Below, one piece after another: positions 15,909 through 25,727 of a stretch of DNA of 64,000 nucleotides. The translations under genes were made by a program, and so were the position numbers. Each line of letters opens with the position of its first letter. Within the stretch, counting starts at the first letter, position 1. This DNA is from Bacteroidales bacterium (GTDB lineage Bacteria > Bacteroidota > Bacteroidia > Bacteroidales > P3). Below the pieces are notes generated by a model. The model saw only the letters and a list, made by a program, of their open reading frames with translations, ran no database searches and was not told the DNA's origin. The stretch lies in NCBI GenBank assembly GCA_017559135.1, contig JAFYSZ010000006.1:186001-250000 (forward strand). Direction: 5' to 3'.

Positions 15909-18322
15909 TGTTGAATAAAGATTTGGTTGAATTTTCTGAGTTGATGTGTGGGGGAGAACCTGAAATTATTCCTTTGCTTACAGAAGAAAATGTAAAAGAT
16001 TTATCAGTGTCTGATATGCCGGAAGTATTACCAATCTTACCTTTGAGAGGTAATGTTTTCTTTCCAGGTGTCATACTGCCAATAACTGCCGGACGAGAAA
16101 AATCTGTCAGACTAATAAAAACAGCATATAAAACCAAACAAATAATAGGTATTGTTGCACAAAAGTCTGTGAAGATTGACGATCCTGAAAATTCAGATTT
16201 ATATAAAGTAGGTACTTTGGCAAAGGTTGTAAAAACTCTTAATATGCCTGATGGATCTACAATGGTGATTTTACAAGGATTAGATAGGTTTTGTCTTGAA
16301 GAATTGACTCAAACCGAACCTTATTGGATGGGAAAAATCAAAGAATATCCCGATAGAGCGAAGGATTTACCCGAAAATTATATGGCACTTGCAGAAGCAG
16401 TCAAAGATATGTATCTGAGAGTGTTGAAAATGATACCAAATATTCCAACCGATCCAAGTTTCGCTATCCAAAATATAGAAAATCCATATTTTTTATTAAA
16501 CTATGTTGCAGCTCATTTAGATATTTCTGTTTCTGAAAAGCAGAAATTGTTAGAAATGAACGACTTTGCAAAAAGAGCAAACAAAGTTTTATCTATTTTG
16601 ACCAAAGAAATGGAACTTCAAAAACTGAAATTAGAAATTCAGAAGAAAGTTTCCTCAGATATGGATAAACAACAAAGAGATTATTTGCTTACCCAACAAT
16701 TGAAAACCATTCAAGAAGAATTAGGAGGCTCGCCAAGTGAATTGGAAATAGAGGAGTTGAGAAAAAAAGCTCATAATAAAAAATGGTCAAAAGAAGTTGC
16801 AGAAGTCTTTGAAAAAGAAATCCGAAAATTATCTAATATACACGTTAGTTCACCTGACTATTCTATTCAGTTGAACTACTTGAATTTTATGCTCGATTTA
16901 CCTTGGGGAGAATTTACTAACGATAATTTTGATTTAAATAAAGCACAAAAAATCTTAGATGCCGATCATTACGGATTGGAAAAAGTAAAAAATAGAATTT
17001 TAGAGTATCTTGCAGTCTTGAAACTCAAAGGAAATATGAAATCTCCTGTACTTTGTTTAGTAGGACCTCCGGGAGTAGGAAAAACTTCTTTGGGAAAAAG
17101 CATAGCAAGAGCAACCGGAAGAAAATATGTAAGAGTTGCATTAGGAGGATTGAGCGATGAAAGTGAAATTCGTGGACATAGAAGAACTTACATCGGAGCA
17201 ATGCCGGGCAGAATCCTTAAATCTATTACGAAAGCAAAGAGTTCAAATCCCGTTTTTGTCTTAGATGAAATAGATAAAGTGCAAGGAATGAGTGCACACG
17301 GCGATCCCGCATCAGCAATGTTAGAAGTATTAGACCCAGAACAAAATACAGCATTTCACGACAACTATTTAGACATAGATTACGACCTTTCAAATGTGAT
17401 GTTTATAGCAACTGCAAATAGTTTGTCAAATGTTCACCCTGCTTTAATAGATAGAATGGAAATAATTGACGTTTCGGGCTATATCGAAGAAGAAAAACAA
17501 ATGATAGCAACAAAACATTTACTTCCAAAACAACTATCAGAACACGGTTTAAAAAAGAAAGATATTACTATTTCTACCGAAACAATTTCCGCAATCATCA
17601 ATCAATACACAAGAGAGTCGGGAGTAAGAAAATTAGATAAAGTAATAGCAAAGATTGTTCGTCATAGAGCAGTGCAAATCGTTAAAGAAGAAGAATATAC
17701 CAAAGCAATAAAACCCTCAGACTTACAAGAAATATTAGGATTGCCTACCTCACAACACGATGTTCATTTAGAAGAAGATATGATTGGAGTTGTAACAGGC
17801 TTAGCATGGACTTCTGTTGGCGGAGAAATACTTTTCATCGAAGCAAGCAAAGGAAAAGGAAAAGGAAATATCAACTTGACAGGAAATCTTGGCAATGTGA
17901 TGAAAGAATCCGCAACCTTAGCATACGAATACATCAAATCAAATGCAGAAGAACTTGGTTTGAATGAAGAAGAATTTGAAAACACTGATATTTATCTTCA
18001 CGTGCCGGAAGGAGCAACACCAAAAGATGGACCAAGTGCAGGAGTTACAATGTTTACTGCAATATATAGTTTATTTAGCAAAAGAAAAGTCAATTCCAAA
18101 TTCGCAATGACAGGAGAAATTACCCTAAGAGGATTAGTATTACCTGTTGGCGGAATAAAAGAAAAAATACTTGCAGCAAAAAGAGCAAAGATTACCGACA
18201 TTATTCTTTCAGAAAGCAATCGCAAAGACGTAGAAGACATAAATTCTCAATACTTAGAAGGATTAAACTTCCATTATGTCAAAACAATGTGCCAAATCCC
18301 TGATTTAGTTTTAGAAAAATAG
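15908..18322 (+). CDS. lon: ATP-dependent protease Lon
   Basis: This 804-residue protein has an N-terminal substrate domain (LPILPLRGNVFFPGVILPIT), a helical linker, and an AAA+ module with Walker A GPPGVGKT at 386-393 and FVLDEID. The C-terminal protease domain carries the catalytic Ser710 in GPSAGVTM and Lys753 in GGIKEK, 43 residues apart as in E. coli Lon. It degrades misfolded and regulatory proteins in the cytoplasm. Translation is coupled to the upstream gene by a one-base overlap, and sufS follows after 3 bases. Confidence 0.98.
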   Translation: MLNKDLVEFSELMCGGEPEIIPLLTEENVKDLSVSDMPEVLPILPLRGNVFFPGVILPITAGREKSVRLIKTAYKTKQIIGIVAQKSVKIDDPENSDLYKVGTLAKVVKTLNMPDGSTMVILQGLDRFCLEELTQTEPYWMGKIKEYPDRAKDLPENYMALAEAVKDMYLRVLKMIPNIPTDPSFAIQNIENPYFLLNYVAAHLDISVSEKQKLLEMNDFAKRANKVLSILTKEMELQKLKLEIQKKVSSDMDKQQRDYLLTQQLKTIQEELGGSPSELEIEELRKKAHNKKWSKEVAEVFEKEIRKLSNIHVSSPDYSIQLNYLNFMLDLPWGEFTNDNFDLNKAQKILDADHYGLEKVKNRILEYLAVLKLKGNMKSPVLCLVGPPGVGKTSLGKSIARATGRKYVRVALGGLSDESEIRGHRRTYIGAMPGRILKSITKAKSSNPVFVLDEIDKVQGMSAHGDPASAMLEVLDPEQNTAFHDNYLDIDYDLSNVMFIATANSLSNVHPALIDRMEIIDVSGYIEEEKQMIATKHLLPKQLSEHGLKKKDITISTETISAIINQYTRESGVRKLDKVIAKIVRHRAVQIVKEEEYTKAIKPSDLQEILGLPTSQHDVHLEEDMIGVVTGLAWTSVGGEILFIEASKGKGKGNINLTGNLGNVMKESATLAYEYIKSNAEELGLNEEEFENTDIYLHVPEGATPKDGPSAGVTMFTAIYSLFSKRKVNSKFAMTGEITLRGLVLPVGGIKEKILAAKRAKITDIILSESNRKDVEDINSQYLEGLNFHYVKTMCQIPDLVLEK

Positions 18323-18325
18323 AAA

Positions 18326-19546
18326 ATGGATATAAAAGAAATAAAAAAAGACTTTCCAATACTTGGGATAAACGTAAATAAAAAACCACTTATTTACTTA
18401 GATAATGCGGCAACTACACAAAAACCAATTCAGGTTATTGAAGCAATTTCGGATTATTATCGCAATTACAACGCAAATGTACATAGAGGAGTACACACTC
18501 TAAGTCAAATTGCAACAGATAAGTTTGAAGCAGTAAGAGAACAAATAAAAAATTTCATAAACGCAAAAGAATCCTCCGAAATTATTTACACTCGTGGCAC
18601 AACAGAAAGTATAAATCTATTAGCATCAAGTCTTACGAAAACCTTACAAGAAGGAGATGAAATAATTATATCAGAATCCGAACATCATTCAAACATTGTA
18701 CCTTGGCAACTTAATTGTGAAGGAAAAAATATAAAAATAAAAATACTCCCAATAAGAGATGACGGTAGTTATGACTTAGATGAATTGGAGAATATAGTAA
18801 CCGAAAACACAAGAATAGTATCACTTGCACAAGTTTCTAATTCGCTTGGAGTAGTTCATAGAGTTAAAGAAATATTTCATAGAGTTAGAAAAATATCTCA
18901 TAGAAATATTTTAACAATTGTTGATGGTGCACAAGGAATACCACACTTAAAAGTAGATGTTCAAGACCTTGGCTGTGATTTCTATTGTTTTTCGGCTCAC
19001 AAAATCTATGCTCCTATGGGAATAGGTGTGCTTTATGGCAGAAAAGAACTCTTAGAAGAAATGATTCCTTATCAAGGTGGAGGCGAAATGATAAAAGAAG
19101 TAAGTTTTGAAAAGACTACTTATAATGTAGCACCATATCGCTTTGAAGCAGGGACTCCTTCGGTAGCAGATGTGATAGGATTTGGAAAAGCAATAGAATA
19201 TGTAAATTCCTTAGGCATAGAAAATATAATTGCACACGAAGACAAGATAATGCAATACGCTACCGAAAGACTTAAAAACATAGAAGGATTAAGAATTATT
19301 GGCGATTACAAAGAGAAAGCAGGTGCAATATCATTTTTAATTGGTAATTCACATCCTTTTGACGTAGGAACACTTTTAGATCAATTAGGAATCGCAATCC
19401 GAACAGGTCATCACTGTGCACAACCCGTTATGCAACATTACAATATTCCGGGAACAGCAAGAGCATCTTTTGCCTTGTACACCGACTTTGAAGACATAGA
19501 TAAATTTGCAGACGCTTTGAAAAGAGTAGCCTTGATGTTGCAATAA
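18326..19546 (+). CDS. sufS: Cysteine desulfurase SufS with a heptapeptide repeat patch
   Basis: A 406-residue class V aminotransferase-type PLP enzyme: Lys226 in FSAHKIYAP binds PLP and Cys364 in RTGHHCAQPV carries the persulfide, at the same numbers as in E. coli SufS. It supplies sulfur for Fe-S cluster assembly; no other suf genes are nearby. Residues 178-198 read as heptads HRVKEIF and HRVRKIS followed by HRN, encoded by 21-nt DNA repeats of a family found elsewhere in the window. The stretch between SNSLG and DGAQ is 24 residues, about 3 longer than in E. coli. Confidence 0.96.
   Translation: MDIKEIKKDFPILGINVNKKPLIYLDNAATTQKPIQVIEAISDYYRNYNANVHRGVHTLSQIATDKFEAVREQIKNFINAKESSEIIYTRGTTESINLLASSLTKTLQEGDEIIISESEHHSNIVPWQLNCEGKNIKIKILPIRDDGSYDLDELENIVTENTRIVSLAQVSNSLGVVHRVKEIFHRVRKISHRNILTIVDGAQGIPHLKVDVQDLGCDFYCFSAHKIYAPMGIGVLYGRKELLEEMIPYQGGGEMIKEVSFEKTTYNVAPYRFEAGTPSVADVIGFGKAIEYVNSLGIENIIAHEDKIMQYATERLKNIEGLRIIGDYKEKAGAISFLIGNSHPFDVGTLLDQLGIAIRTGHHCAQPVMQHYNIPGTARASFALYTDFEDIDKFADALKRVALMLQ
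18857..18919 (-). repeat. 21-nt repeat units inside sufS (minus orientation)
   Basis: Three consecutive 21-nt units start with CATAG at 18857, 18878 and 18899. On the minus strand each ends CTCTATG or TTTCTATG. The middle unit differs at only one of 21 positions from the intergenic unit at 52897-52917. The units are in frame with sufS. Confidence 0.75.
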
Positions 19547-19562
19547 TAAATCAAACAAATCT

Positions 19563-20171
19563 ATGGCGGAGAAGTATTTAACCATAAGCAAATCCGTAGA
19601 AAGCATATATAAAGAAAAGGGGAGTAAATTTCTTTCCTTTCTTTATCCTGTTACTTCGGTTGAAGAGGTGAAAGAATACTTAACTCAGTTGAAGAAAAAG
19701 TATTATGACGCAACACATCATTGCTATGCCTATGTTATTGGTTACGATAAACAAACATTTAGAATGAATGACGATGGGGAGCCTTCCTCAACAGCAGGGA
19801 AACCAATATATGGGCAATTGCAATCAAATGATTTAACAAATGTATTATTGGTTGTAGTCAGATATTTTGGAGGAACAAAATTAGGAGTTAGCGGATTGAT
19901 AAAAGCCTATAAAGAATCCTCAGCCGAATGTATAGCCTTGGCAGAAATAGTTGAAAAACAAGTAAAACATAAATACAATATATATTTTGCATACGAAGAT
20001 ATGAACTTGGTAATGAATATCTTAAAGCAAAATAATGCGGAGCAAAAAAATCAAATCTTTGATCTTAATTGTCAAATAGAGGTTTTGATAGAGAAAAGAA
20101 ATGTTTCAAAATTTGAAAATTCCATTCCGCAATATTCTTCTATTTGTTTAGAATTTATTTGCGAAGAATAG
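19563..20171 (+). CDS. yigZ: YigZ/IMPACT family protein
   Basis: A 202-residue protein with the UPF0029/IMPACT signature: SKFLSFLYPV, DATHHCYAYVIG, NDDGEPSSTAGKPIYGQL and VVRYFGGTKLGVSGLIKAY. The C-terminal 60 residues form the DUF1949-like ferredoxin fold. Members are linked to translation and RNA-related processes, but the activity is not settled. It lies 16 bases after sufS and probably belongs to the lon operon. Confidence 0.93.
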   Translation: MAEKYLTISKSVESIYKEKGSKFLSFLYPVTSVEEVKEYLTQLKKKYYDATHHCYAYVIGYDKQTFRMNDDGEPSSTAGKPIYGQLQSNDLTNVLLVVVRYFGGTKLGVSGLIKAYKESSAECIALAEIVEKQVKHKYNIYFAYEDMNLVMNILKQNNAEQKNQIFDLNCQIEVLIEKRNVSKFENSIPQYSSICLEFICEE

Positions 20172-20507
20172 GAAAAAAAATCCAACAAAATAAATACGAT
20201 TTTTAGAGATTTTAACATCAATTGTGTTGAAAAAAAACATTAAAATATTTTTTTTTATGAAAAAAAATAAGTAACGAATCAAAATATTGTTGTTTTGAGA
20301 AGTTGTATTCTCAAATGAGCATAAAAATGAGTGAATTAAGTAAAAAAAAGCGTATTTGTCCGAAAAACGGACTATGAGTTTGAAAAATCATATAATATAA
20401 ATAAGTAAATAAAGCAAAAAAAAATCGATTTTATTTTTAAGAAATAAGAGTGTAATTTTGCTCAACGAAAAAAGTAACTAATAGGACTAAGTTTTAGAAA
20501 TTAGGTT
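20172..20507. other. dnaA upstream region with two hairpins
   Basis: This 336-base gap has long A and T runs. Two hairpins are visible: TTTGAGAA/TTCTCAAA (20294-20301 with 20308-20315) and GTCCG/CGGAC (20358-20362 with 20368-20372). A -7 element TAATTTTG is at 20453-20460. I see no TTATNCACA-type DnaA box in either orientation, so an origin here is not supported by classic boxes. Confidence 0.5.
20453..20460 (+). promoter_or_regulatory. -7 promoter element of dnaA
   Basis: TAATTTTG fits TAnnTTTG, 47 bases before the dnaA ATG. The -33 region is only T-rich. Confidence 0.5.
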
Positions 20508-21944
20508 ATGAAAAAGGATTGTAAACAAGTTTGGGAAAATTGTTTGAATTTCATCAAAGATAATATATCAGACGTGAAACTATTTGACACTTGGTTTAAA
20601 CCATTGGAGCCATTGAAACTTGAAGATGATATATTAACTTTGAAAGTACCGAGTATGTTCTTTTATGAGTTCATAGAAGAAAATTATATTGATGTACTTA
20701 AAGCCTCAATACGAAAAGAGTTAGGACATAATGCACAATTGATGTATTCGGTTGTGTTAGATACTGGCATAAAAAGCACAGGTGGAAATTCTGTCTTGCC
20801 ATCAAACAACGTTATGGCAACGCAAAATTTTGCTCAAAACATACCTGTTAATTTAGATACGCAAGTAAAGGATTTGCCAAATCCTTTTGTAATACCGGGA
20901 CTTAGAAAAGTAAAAGTTAATTCTCAACTAAACGAAAACTATTCTTTTGATAACTTTGTAGAAGGTAGTTGTAATCAATTAGCACGCTCAGCAGGATATG
21001 CGGTTGCTCAAAATCCAGGAAAGACAGCCTTTAATCCTTTGTTTATTCATGGTTCAGTAGGTTTAGGAAAGACACATTTACTTCACGCAATAGGTCTTGA
21101 AACCAAGAGAAGATTCCCTGAAAAGACAGTTTTGTATATAAGTGCAGAGCAATTCTTTCAACAATTTGTAGAAAGCACAAAAAACAATACAAGAAACGAC
21201 TTTTTGCAATTCTATCAAATGATGATAGATGTGTTAATCATAGATGACATTCAATTTTTTGCGAATAAAACCGGTACACAAGAAGTATTTTTCCAAATTT
21301 TCAACGGTCTGCACGCAGCAAACAAACAATTGATAATCACCTCTGATAAATCACCTGCCGAACTTTCGGGATTAGAACAAAGAGTCATTTCTCGCTTAAA
21401 GTGGGGATTGAGTGCAGATTTGCAAATGCCTGATGCACAAACGAGAATTAAGATAATAGAAAAGAAACTCTTTAAGGACGGTATCACAATGCCGCAAGAT
21501 GTGATAGAATATTTAGCATACAATATCAATTCAAGTGTTAGAGAATTAGAAGGTGCTTTAATCTCGTTGATAGCACGCTCTTCTATTTCAAAACAAGAGA
21601 TAACCTTGGATTTGGTTAAGGATATGATAGACAAATTTGTGAAAAGCAACACAAAAGAAGTCTCAATAGAATATATTCAAAAAGTTGTGTGCGACTATTT
21701 CAAGATTCCGATAGAAACAATGCTTTCAAAAACAAGAAAAGGAGATGTTGTAGCAGCACGACACATATCAATGTATCTTTCACGCAAGCATACACAATCC
21801 TCATTAGCAACAATAGGAAGCAAATGTGGTAACAAAGATCACGCAACAGTATTACACGCTTGTCGTTCAGTGCAAAATAGTTGTGAAACTGACAAAAAAT
21901 TCCGTGCAAATTTAGAAGCAATTGAGAAAAAAATAGCAGAATAA
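20508..21944 (+). CDS. dnaA: Chromosomal replication initiator DnaA
   Basis: This 478-residue protein has all DnaA domains. Domain I (1-80) contains DTWFKPLEPL. A variable linker of about 60 residues follows. The AAA+ domain starts at YSFDNFVEGSCNQLA, with Walker A GSVGLGKT at 182-189 and DD246-247 in IIDDIQFF. The C-terminal DNA-binding domain has MYLSRKHTQSSLATIGSKCG and the signature GNKDHATVLHA. It opens the replication origin. It has its own promoter and terminator. No dnaN or rpmH is adjacent, and recF lies 34 kb away. Confidence 0.98.
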   Translation: MKKDCKQVWENCLNFIKDNISDVKLFDTWFKPLEPLKLEDDILTLKVPSMFFYEFIEENYIDVLKASIRKELGHNAQLMYSVVLDTGIKSTGGNSVLPSNNVMATQNFAQNIPVNLDTQVKDLPNPFVIPGLRKVKVNSQLNENYSFDNFVEGSCNQLARSAGYAVAQNPGKTAFNPLFIHGSVGLGKTHLLHAIGLETKRRFPEKTVLYISAEQFFQQFVESTKNNTRNDFLQFYQMMIDVLIIDDIQFFANKTGTQEVFFQIFNGLHAANKQLIITSDKSPAELSGLEQRVISRLKWGLSADLQMPDAQTRIKIIEKKLFKDGITMPQDVIEYLAYNINSSVRELEGALISLIARSSISKQEITLDLVKDMIDKFVKSNTKEVSIEYIQKVVCDYFKIPIETMLSKTRKGDVVAARHISMYLSRKHTQSSLATIGSKCGNKDHATVLHACRSVQNSCETDKKFRANLEAIEKKIAE

Positions 21945-21957
21945 GATTTAATACAGT

Positions 21958-21998
21958 AAAAAAAAGGATTCAGTCGTAAAAGATGAATCCTTTTTTTT
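21958..21998 (+). terminator. Hairpin terminator after dnaA
   Basis: AAAAAAAAGGATTCA pairs with TGAATCCTTTTTTTT around an 11-base loop; a T-run follows. Confidence 0.85.
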
Positions 21999-22006
21999 GG
22001 TATTAT

Positions 22007-22039
22007 TTTGGGCAATTAAGTCAAATATTTGTATTTTTG
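22007..22039 (+). promoter_or_regulatory. Promoter of the Na/Pi symporter operon
   Basis: TTTG at 22007-22010, 21 bases, then TATTTTTG at 22032-22039, the Bacteroidota -33/-7 pattern. The first ATG is at 22081. Confidence 0.7.
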
Positions 22040-22080
22040 CCACCTAAAAAAAAGAAACAAAACAAAGTATAAGAGTAACT

Positions 22081-23763
22081 ATGGACATTTTACTAAAAGT
22101 CTTAGAAATAGTAGGAGCATTAGGACTATTTCTTTTTGGAATGAAGTCAATGAGTGATGGACTTCAAAAGTTGGCAGGAGATAAGATGCGAACAATTCTC
22201 TCAAAGATGACATCTAATCGTTTTAGTGGCGTTTTGACAGGTCTAGGCGTTACAACACTCATTCAATCCTCCTCTGCAACAACTGTAATGGTTGTAAGTT
22301 TTGTAAATGCGGGGCTTTTGACTCTTACAGGAGCGATTGCAGTTATTATGGGTGCTAATATAGGAACAACAGTTACTGCTTGGATAATTTCTTTGCTTGG
22401 TTTTAAATTCTCAATCTCAATGATAATCTTCCCTGTCATTGCAATAGCAACGCCTTTTATGTTTATCAAAGGCAAAGAAGCCTTAGGAGAATTTTTAATA
22501 GGATTTGCCTTGTTGTTTATGGGACTTGAAGCCTTGCAAGCAGGCGTTCCTGACTTTAAACAACCCGAATATGCTCCTGTTTTGGAATTTATAGCCTCTA
22601 TGTCTGACTATGGCTATCTTTCTTATTTGTTATTTGTTTTGATAGGTACGATTTTAACAGTTGTTATTCAGTCTTCTTCGGCTATGATGGCAGTTACCTT
22701 AGTTATGTGTGCACAAGGTTTGATTGGATTTGAGGTTGCAGCCGCCTTAGTTTTAGGGGAAAATATCGGAACAACAATTACAGCAAATATTTCTGCACTT
22801 ATGGCAAATTCGACTGCAAAACGTGCAGCCTTAGCACACTTAGTATTCAATGTAATCGGAGTTACTTGGATTTTAATATTGTTTAAACCATTCCTTTATT
22901 TGATTAGTCAATTAGTTCTTTCAATTGAGGGAATCAATCCTATGTTAGATGCTGCGGCAGTGCCTGTTGCATTATCTTGTTTCCATAGTTTCTTTAACGT
23001 AACAAACACTCTATTGCTTGTTTGGTTTATTCCTACAATAGAAAAGATAGTAAACAAACTTATTCCATCAAACGAAGAAGAAGAATTCCGTTTAAAATTC
23101 ATTCCATCGGGCTTTATGTCAGCAGGAGAATTGAGTATTGAACCTGCAAAGAAAGAAATAGAAGCTTTTTCTAAGAGAGTTGTGAGAATGTATGACTTTA
23201 TTCCAGAATTGTTTGAGTTGAATGACGACAAGAAATTTGAGCAATTGATGAGTCGAACTCACAAATACGAAGAAATAACAGATAGAATGGAAGTCGAAAT
23301 TGCAAACTATCTAACAAAGGTTTCTGAAAACGGAATGAGTTTAGGAGCATCGCAAGAAATAAGTGCAATGTTAAGAATAGTAGATAACCTTGAAAGCATA
23401 GGAGATAGTTGCTATCAATTATCTTTAACAATAGATAGTAAGAGAAAACAAAACATTGCTTACAGCCAAGAAATGAATGAAAAATTGCAAAAGATGTTTT
23501 CTTTGGTAAAAGATGCTGTTTTGGAAATGAATAACAATCTTTCGGCTAATTATCACAATGTAAGTATAGATAGAGCCAAAGAATTGGAAAATAGAATCAA
23601 TGAATACAGAGATCAATTACGTACAGAGCATACCGAAGCCGTAAAACAAAATCAATATCCTTATCAAACAGGAATTTCTTACAGCACTTTGTATGCACAA
23701 TGTGAGAAATTAGCAGACTTTGCAATCAATGTAACAGAAGCAATAGATAAAATTAAAAAATAA
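22081..23763 (+). CDS. Na+/phosphate symporter family protein with PhoU-like C terminus
   Basis: This 560-residue inner-membrane protein has the duplicated NptA/PNaS core: two QSSSATT/QSSSAMM motifs (TLIQSSSATTVMVV near 60 and VVIQSSSAMMAVTL near 200), each followed by GANIGTTVTA and GENIGTTITA. About eight membrane segments lie in residues 5-320. The last 200 residues are helical and PhoU-like. It probably imports phosphate with sodium. It is the first gene of a tight five-gene operon, with gaps of only 4-6 bases between all members. Confidence 0.93.
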   Translation: MDILLKVLEIVGALGLFLFGMKSMSDGLQKLAGDKMRTILSKMTSNRFSGVLTGLGVTTLIQSSSATTVMVVSFVNAGLLTLTGAIAVIMGANIGTTVTAWIISLLGFKFSISMIIFPVIAIATPFMFIKGKEALGEFLIGFALLFMGLEALQAGVPDFKQPEYAPVLEFIASMSDYGYLSYLLFVLIGTILTVVIQSSSAMMAVTLVMCAQGLIGFEVAAALVLGENIGTTITANISALMANSTAKRAALAHLVFNVIGVTWILILFKPFLYLISQLVLSIEGINPMLDAAAVPVALSCFHSFFNVTNTLLLVWFIPTIEKIVNKLIPSNEEEEFRLKFIPSGFMSAGELSIEPAKKEIEAFSKRVVRMYDFIPELFELNDDKKFEQLMSRTHKYEEITDRMEVEIANYLTKVSENGMSLGASQEISAMLRIVDNLESIGDSCYQLSLTIDSKRKQNIAYSQEMNEKLQKMFSLVKDAVLEMNNNLSANYHNVSIDRAKELENRINEYRDQLRTEHTEAVKQNQYPYQTGISYSTLYAQCEKLADFAINVTEAIDKIKK

Positions 23764-23768
23764 TAACA

Positions 23769-25163
23769 ATGAAATTTGATGTAATAGTAATAGGTAGCGG
23801 TCCAGGAGGATACGTTGCAGCCGTTAGAGCCTCACAATTAGGATTCAATACAGCAGTTGTAGAAAGAGAAAACTTAGGAGGAATTTGCTTAAATTGGGGT
23901 TGTATTCCTACAAAAGCCCTTTTGAAATCAGCACAAGCCTATACATATATGAAACACGCTGCAAACTATGGCATAGACTTAGATGCCGCAGCAGCAAAGC
24001 CAAATATGACAGCAATAGTTGAGCGTTCACGCACCGTAGCAACTAATATGCGTAAAGGAGTTGAACACTTAATGCAAAAAAACAACATAACAGTAATAGA
24101 AGGAGAAGGAAGATTGAATGCTTCTAAACAAGTGGTTGTAAAAAAAGCAGACGGACAAGAAGAAATCTTTGAAGCAACTCACATAATCCTTGCAACAGGA
24201 GCACGTTCTCGCAATTTACCAAATATGCCACAAGATGGAAAGAAGATAATTGGCTATCGTCAAGCAATGACCTTAGAAAAACAACCAGAAAGTATGGTTG
24301 TAGTTGGTTCAGGTGCGATAGGAAGTGAATTTGCTCATTTTTATCAATCATTAGGCACACAAGTAACACTCGTAGAGTATATGCCAAACATCGTTCCTAA
24401 TGAAGACGAAGAAGTAAGTTCTACTCTACAACGTTGTTTCAAGAAAAACGGAATGAAAGTCCTTACTTCAACCTCAGTAGATAGCGTAGATACAAGCGGA
24501 GAGAAGTGTTTAGTAAACATAAGCGGTAAAAAAGGACAACAAACTATTGAATGCGATGTAGTTCTTTCAGCAGTAGGAGTTTCAACCAATGTAGAAAACT
24601 TAGGATTAGAAGAAGCAGGTGTAAAATTCGAGAGAGGAAAAATAGAAGTAGATGAATACTATCGCACAAACGTAGAAGGAGTTTACGCAATAGGCGATAT
24701 AGTTCACGGACCAGCCTTAGCACACGTAGCAAGTAGAGAAGCAATAGTTTGTGTTGAAAAAATTGCAGGTCAAAATCCGGAAATAGTAAACTATTCTAAT
24801 ATTCCAGGTTGTACATACACAACTCCTGAGGTAGCAAGCGTAGGTTTAACAAAAGCAAAAGCAGAAGCCGAAGGTAGAGAAGTGAGAGTAGGTAAATTTA
24901 TGTATATGGCATCAGGTAAAGCAGCAGCAAGCGGAAACAGAGATGGCTTTGTAAAAGTTGTAATCGATGCAAAAACAGATGAAATACTTGGTTGCAGTAT
25001 GATAGGAGACAATGTAACAGAAATGATTGCCGAAATCGTTGTTGCACGTCAGCAAAAACTCACAGCACATCAAGTCGCTTCTACAATTCACCCACACCCT
25101 ACAATGAGTGAAGCGGTAATGGAAGCAATCGAAGCAGCCTACAACAAAGCGATACACGGATAA
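23769..25163 (+). CDS. lpdA: Dihydrolipoyl dehydrogenase
   Basis: A 464-residue flavoprotein disulfide reductase: FAD motif GSGPGGYVAA, redox cysteines C40 and C45 in GGICLNWGCIPTKAL, NAD motif VVGSGAIGSEFA, and the C-terminal HPHPT with following glutamate. It reoxidises lipoamide in 2-oxoacid dehydrogenase or glycine cleavage complexes. No E1 or E2 gene is in the window. It is the second gene of the operon. Confidence 0.97.
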   Translation: MKFDVIVIGSGPGGYVAAVRASQLGFNTAVVERENLGGICLNWGCIPTKALLKSAQAYTYMKHAANYGIDLDAAAAKPNMTAIVERSRTVATNMRKGVEHLMQKNNITVIEGEGRLNASKQVVVKKADGQEEIFEATHIILATGARSRNLPNMPQDGKKIIGYRQAMTLEKQPESMVVVGSGAIGSEFAHFYQSLGTQVTLVEYMPNIVPNEDEEVSSTLQRCFKKNGMKVLTSTSVDSVDTSGEKCLVNISGKKGQQTIECDVVLSAVGVSTNVENLGLEEAGVKFERGKIEVDEYYRTNVEGVYAIGDIVHGPALAHVASREAIVCVEKIAGQNPEIVNYSNIPGCTYTTPEVASVGLTKAKAEAEGREVRVGKFMYMASGKAAASGNRDGFVKVVIDAKTDEILGCSMIGDNVTEMIAEIVVARQQKLTAHQVASTIHPHPTMSEAVMEAIEAAYNKAIHG

Positions 25164-25168
25164 GAAAG

Positions 25169-25723
25169 ATGAAAATCACACAAACCGAATTACCAGGTTT
25201 ACTTTTGATAGAGCCAGATGTGTTTCGAGATGAGAGAGGTTATTTTTGCGAAACCTATAACGAAGCAAAACTCTCTCAACTCGGTTTTACACAAAAATTT
25301 GTGCAAGATAACGAATCAATGTCTGCGAAAGGAGTTTTGCGAGGCATTCATTTTCAAAAACCACCCTTTGCACAAGCAAAATTAGTCAGAGTTGTAAGGG
25401 GTAGTGTTATGGATTTTGCAGTAGATTTGCGTAAAGGCTCGCCAACTTATGGTAAATATAAAGCAGTGAAATTAGATGCAGAGAAAAAGAATATGCTATA
25501 TCTTCCAGAAGGATTTGGACATGCCTTCATTAGTTTAGAAGATAACACAATCTTTTCTTACAAATGTTCTAATTTCTACAACAAAGAATCAGAATCAGGC
25601 ATACTTTTCTCAGATGAAGATTTAGCAATAGATTGGCAAATTGAAAATCCAATCCTTTCGGATAAAGACAAAATATTGCCAAAGTTTAAAGATTTTGATT
25701 CACCTTTTACTTTTGAGAAGTAA
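25169..25723 (+). CDS. rfbC: dTDP-4-dehydrorhamnose 3,5-epimerase
   Basis: This 184-residue cupin-type epimerase is of normal length. Signature segments are [25 protein letters not shown] (catalytic His), [20 protein letters not shown] and [14 protein letters not shown]. It catalyses the third step of dTDP-L-rhamnose synthesis. The other rml genes are not in this window, which is unusual. It lies between lpdA and recQ in the operon. Confidence 0.96.
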   Translation: MKITQTELPGLLLIEPDVFRDERGYFCETYNEAKLSQLGFTQKFVQDNESMSAKGVLRGIHFQKPPFAQAKLVRVVRGSVMDFAVDLRKGSPTYGKYKAVKLDAEKKNMLYLPEGFGHAFISLEDNTIFSYKCSNFYNKESESGILFSDEDLAIDWQIENPILSDKDKILPKFKDFDSPFTFEK

Positions 25724-25727
25724 ATCA

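Noticed and set aside
20172..20507. Considered oriC upstream of dnaA
   Set aside because: No DnaA-box consensus found by eye on either strand and the usual origin neighbours are absent; kept only as a hairpin-bearing leader.
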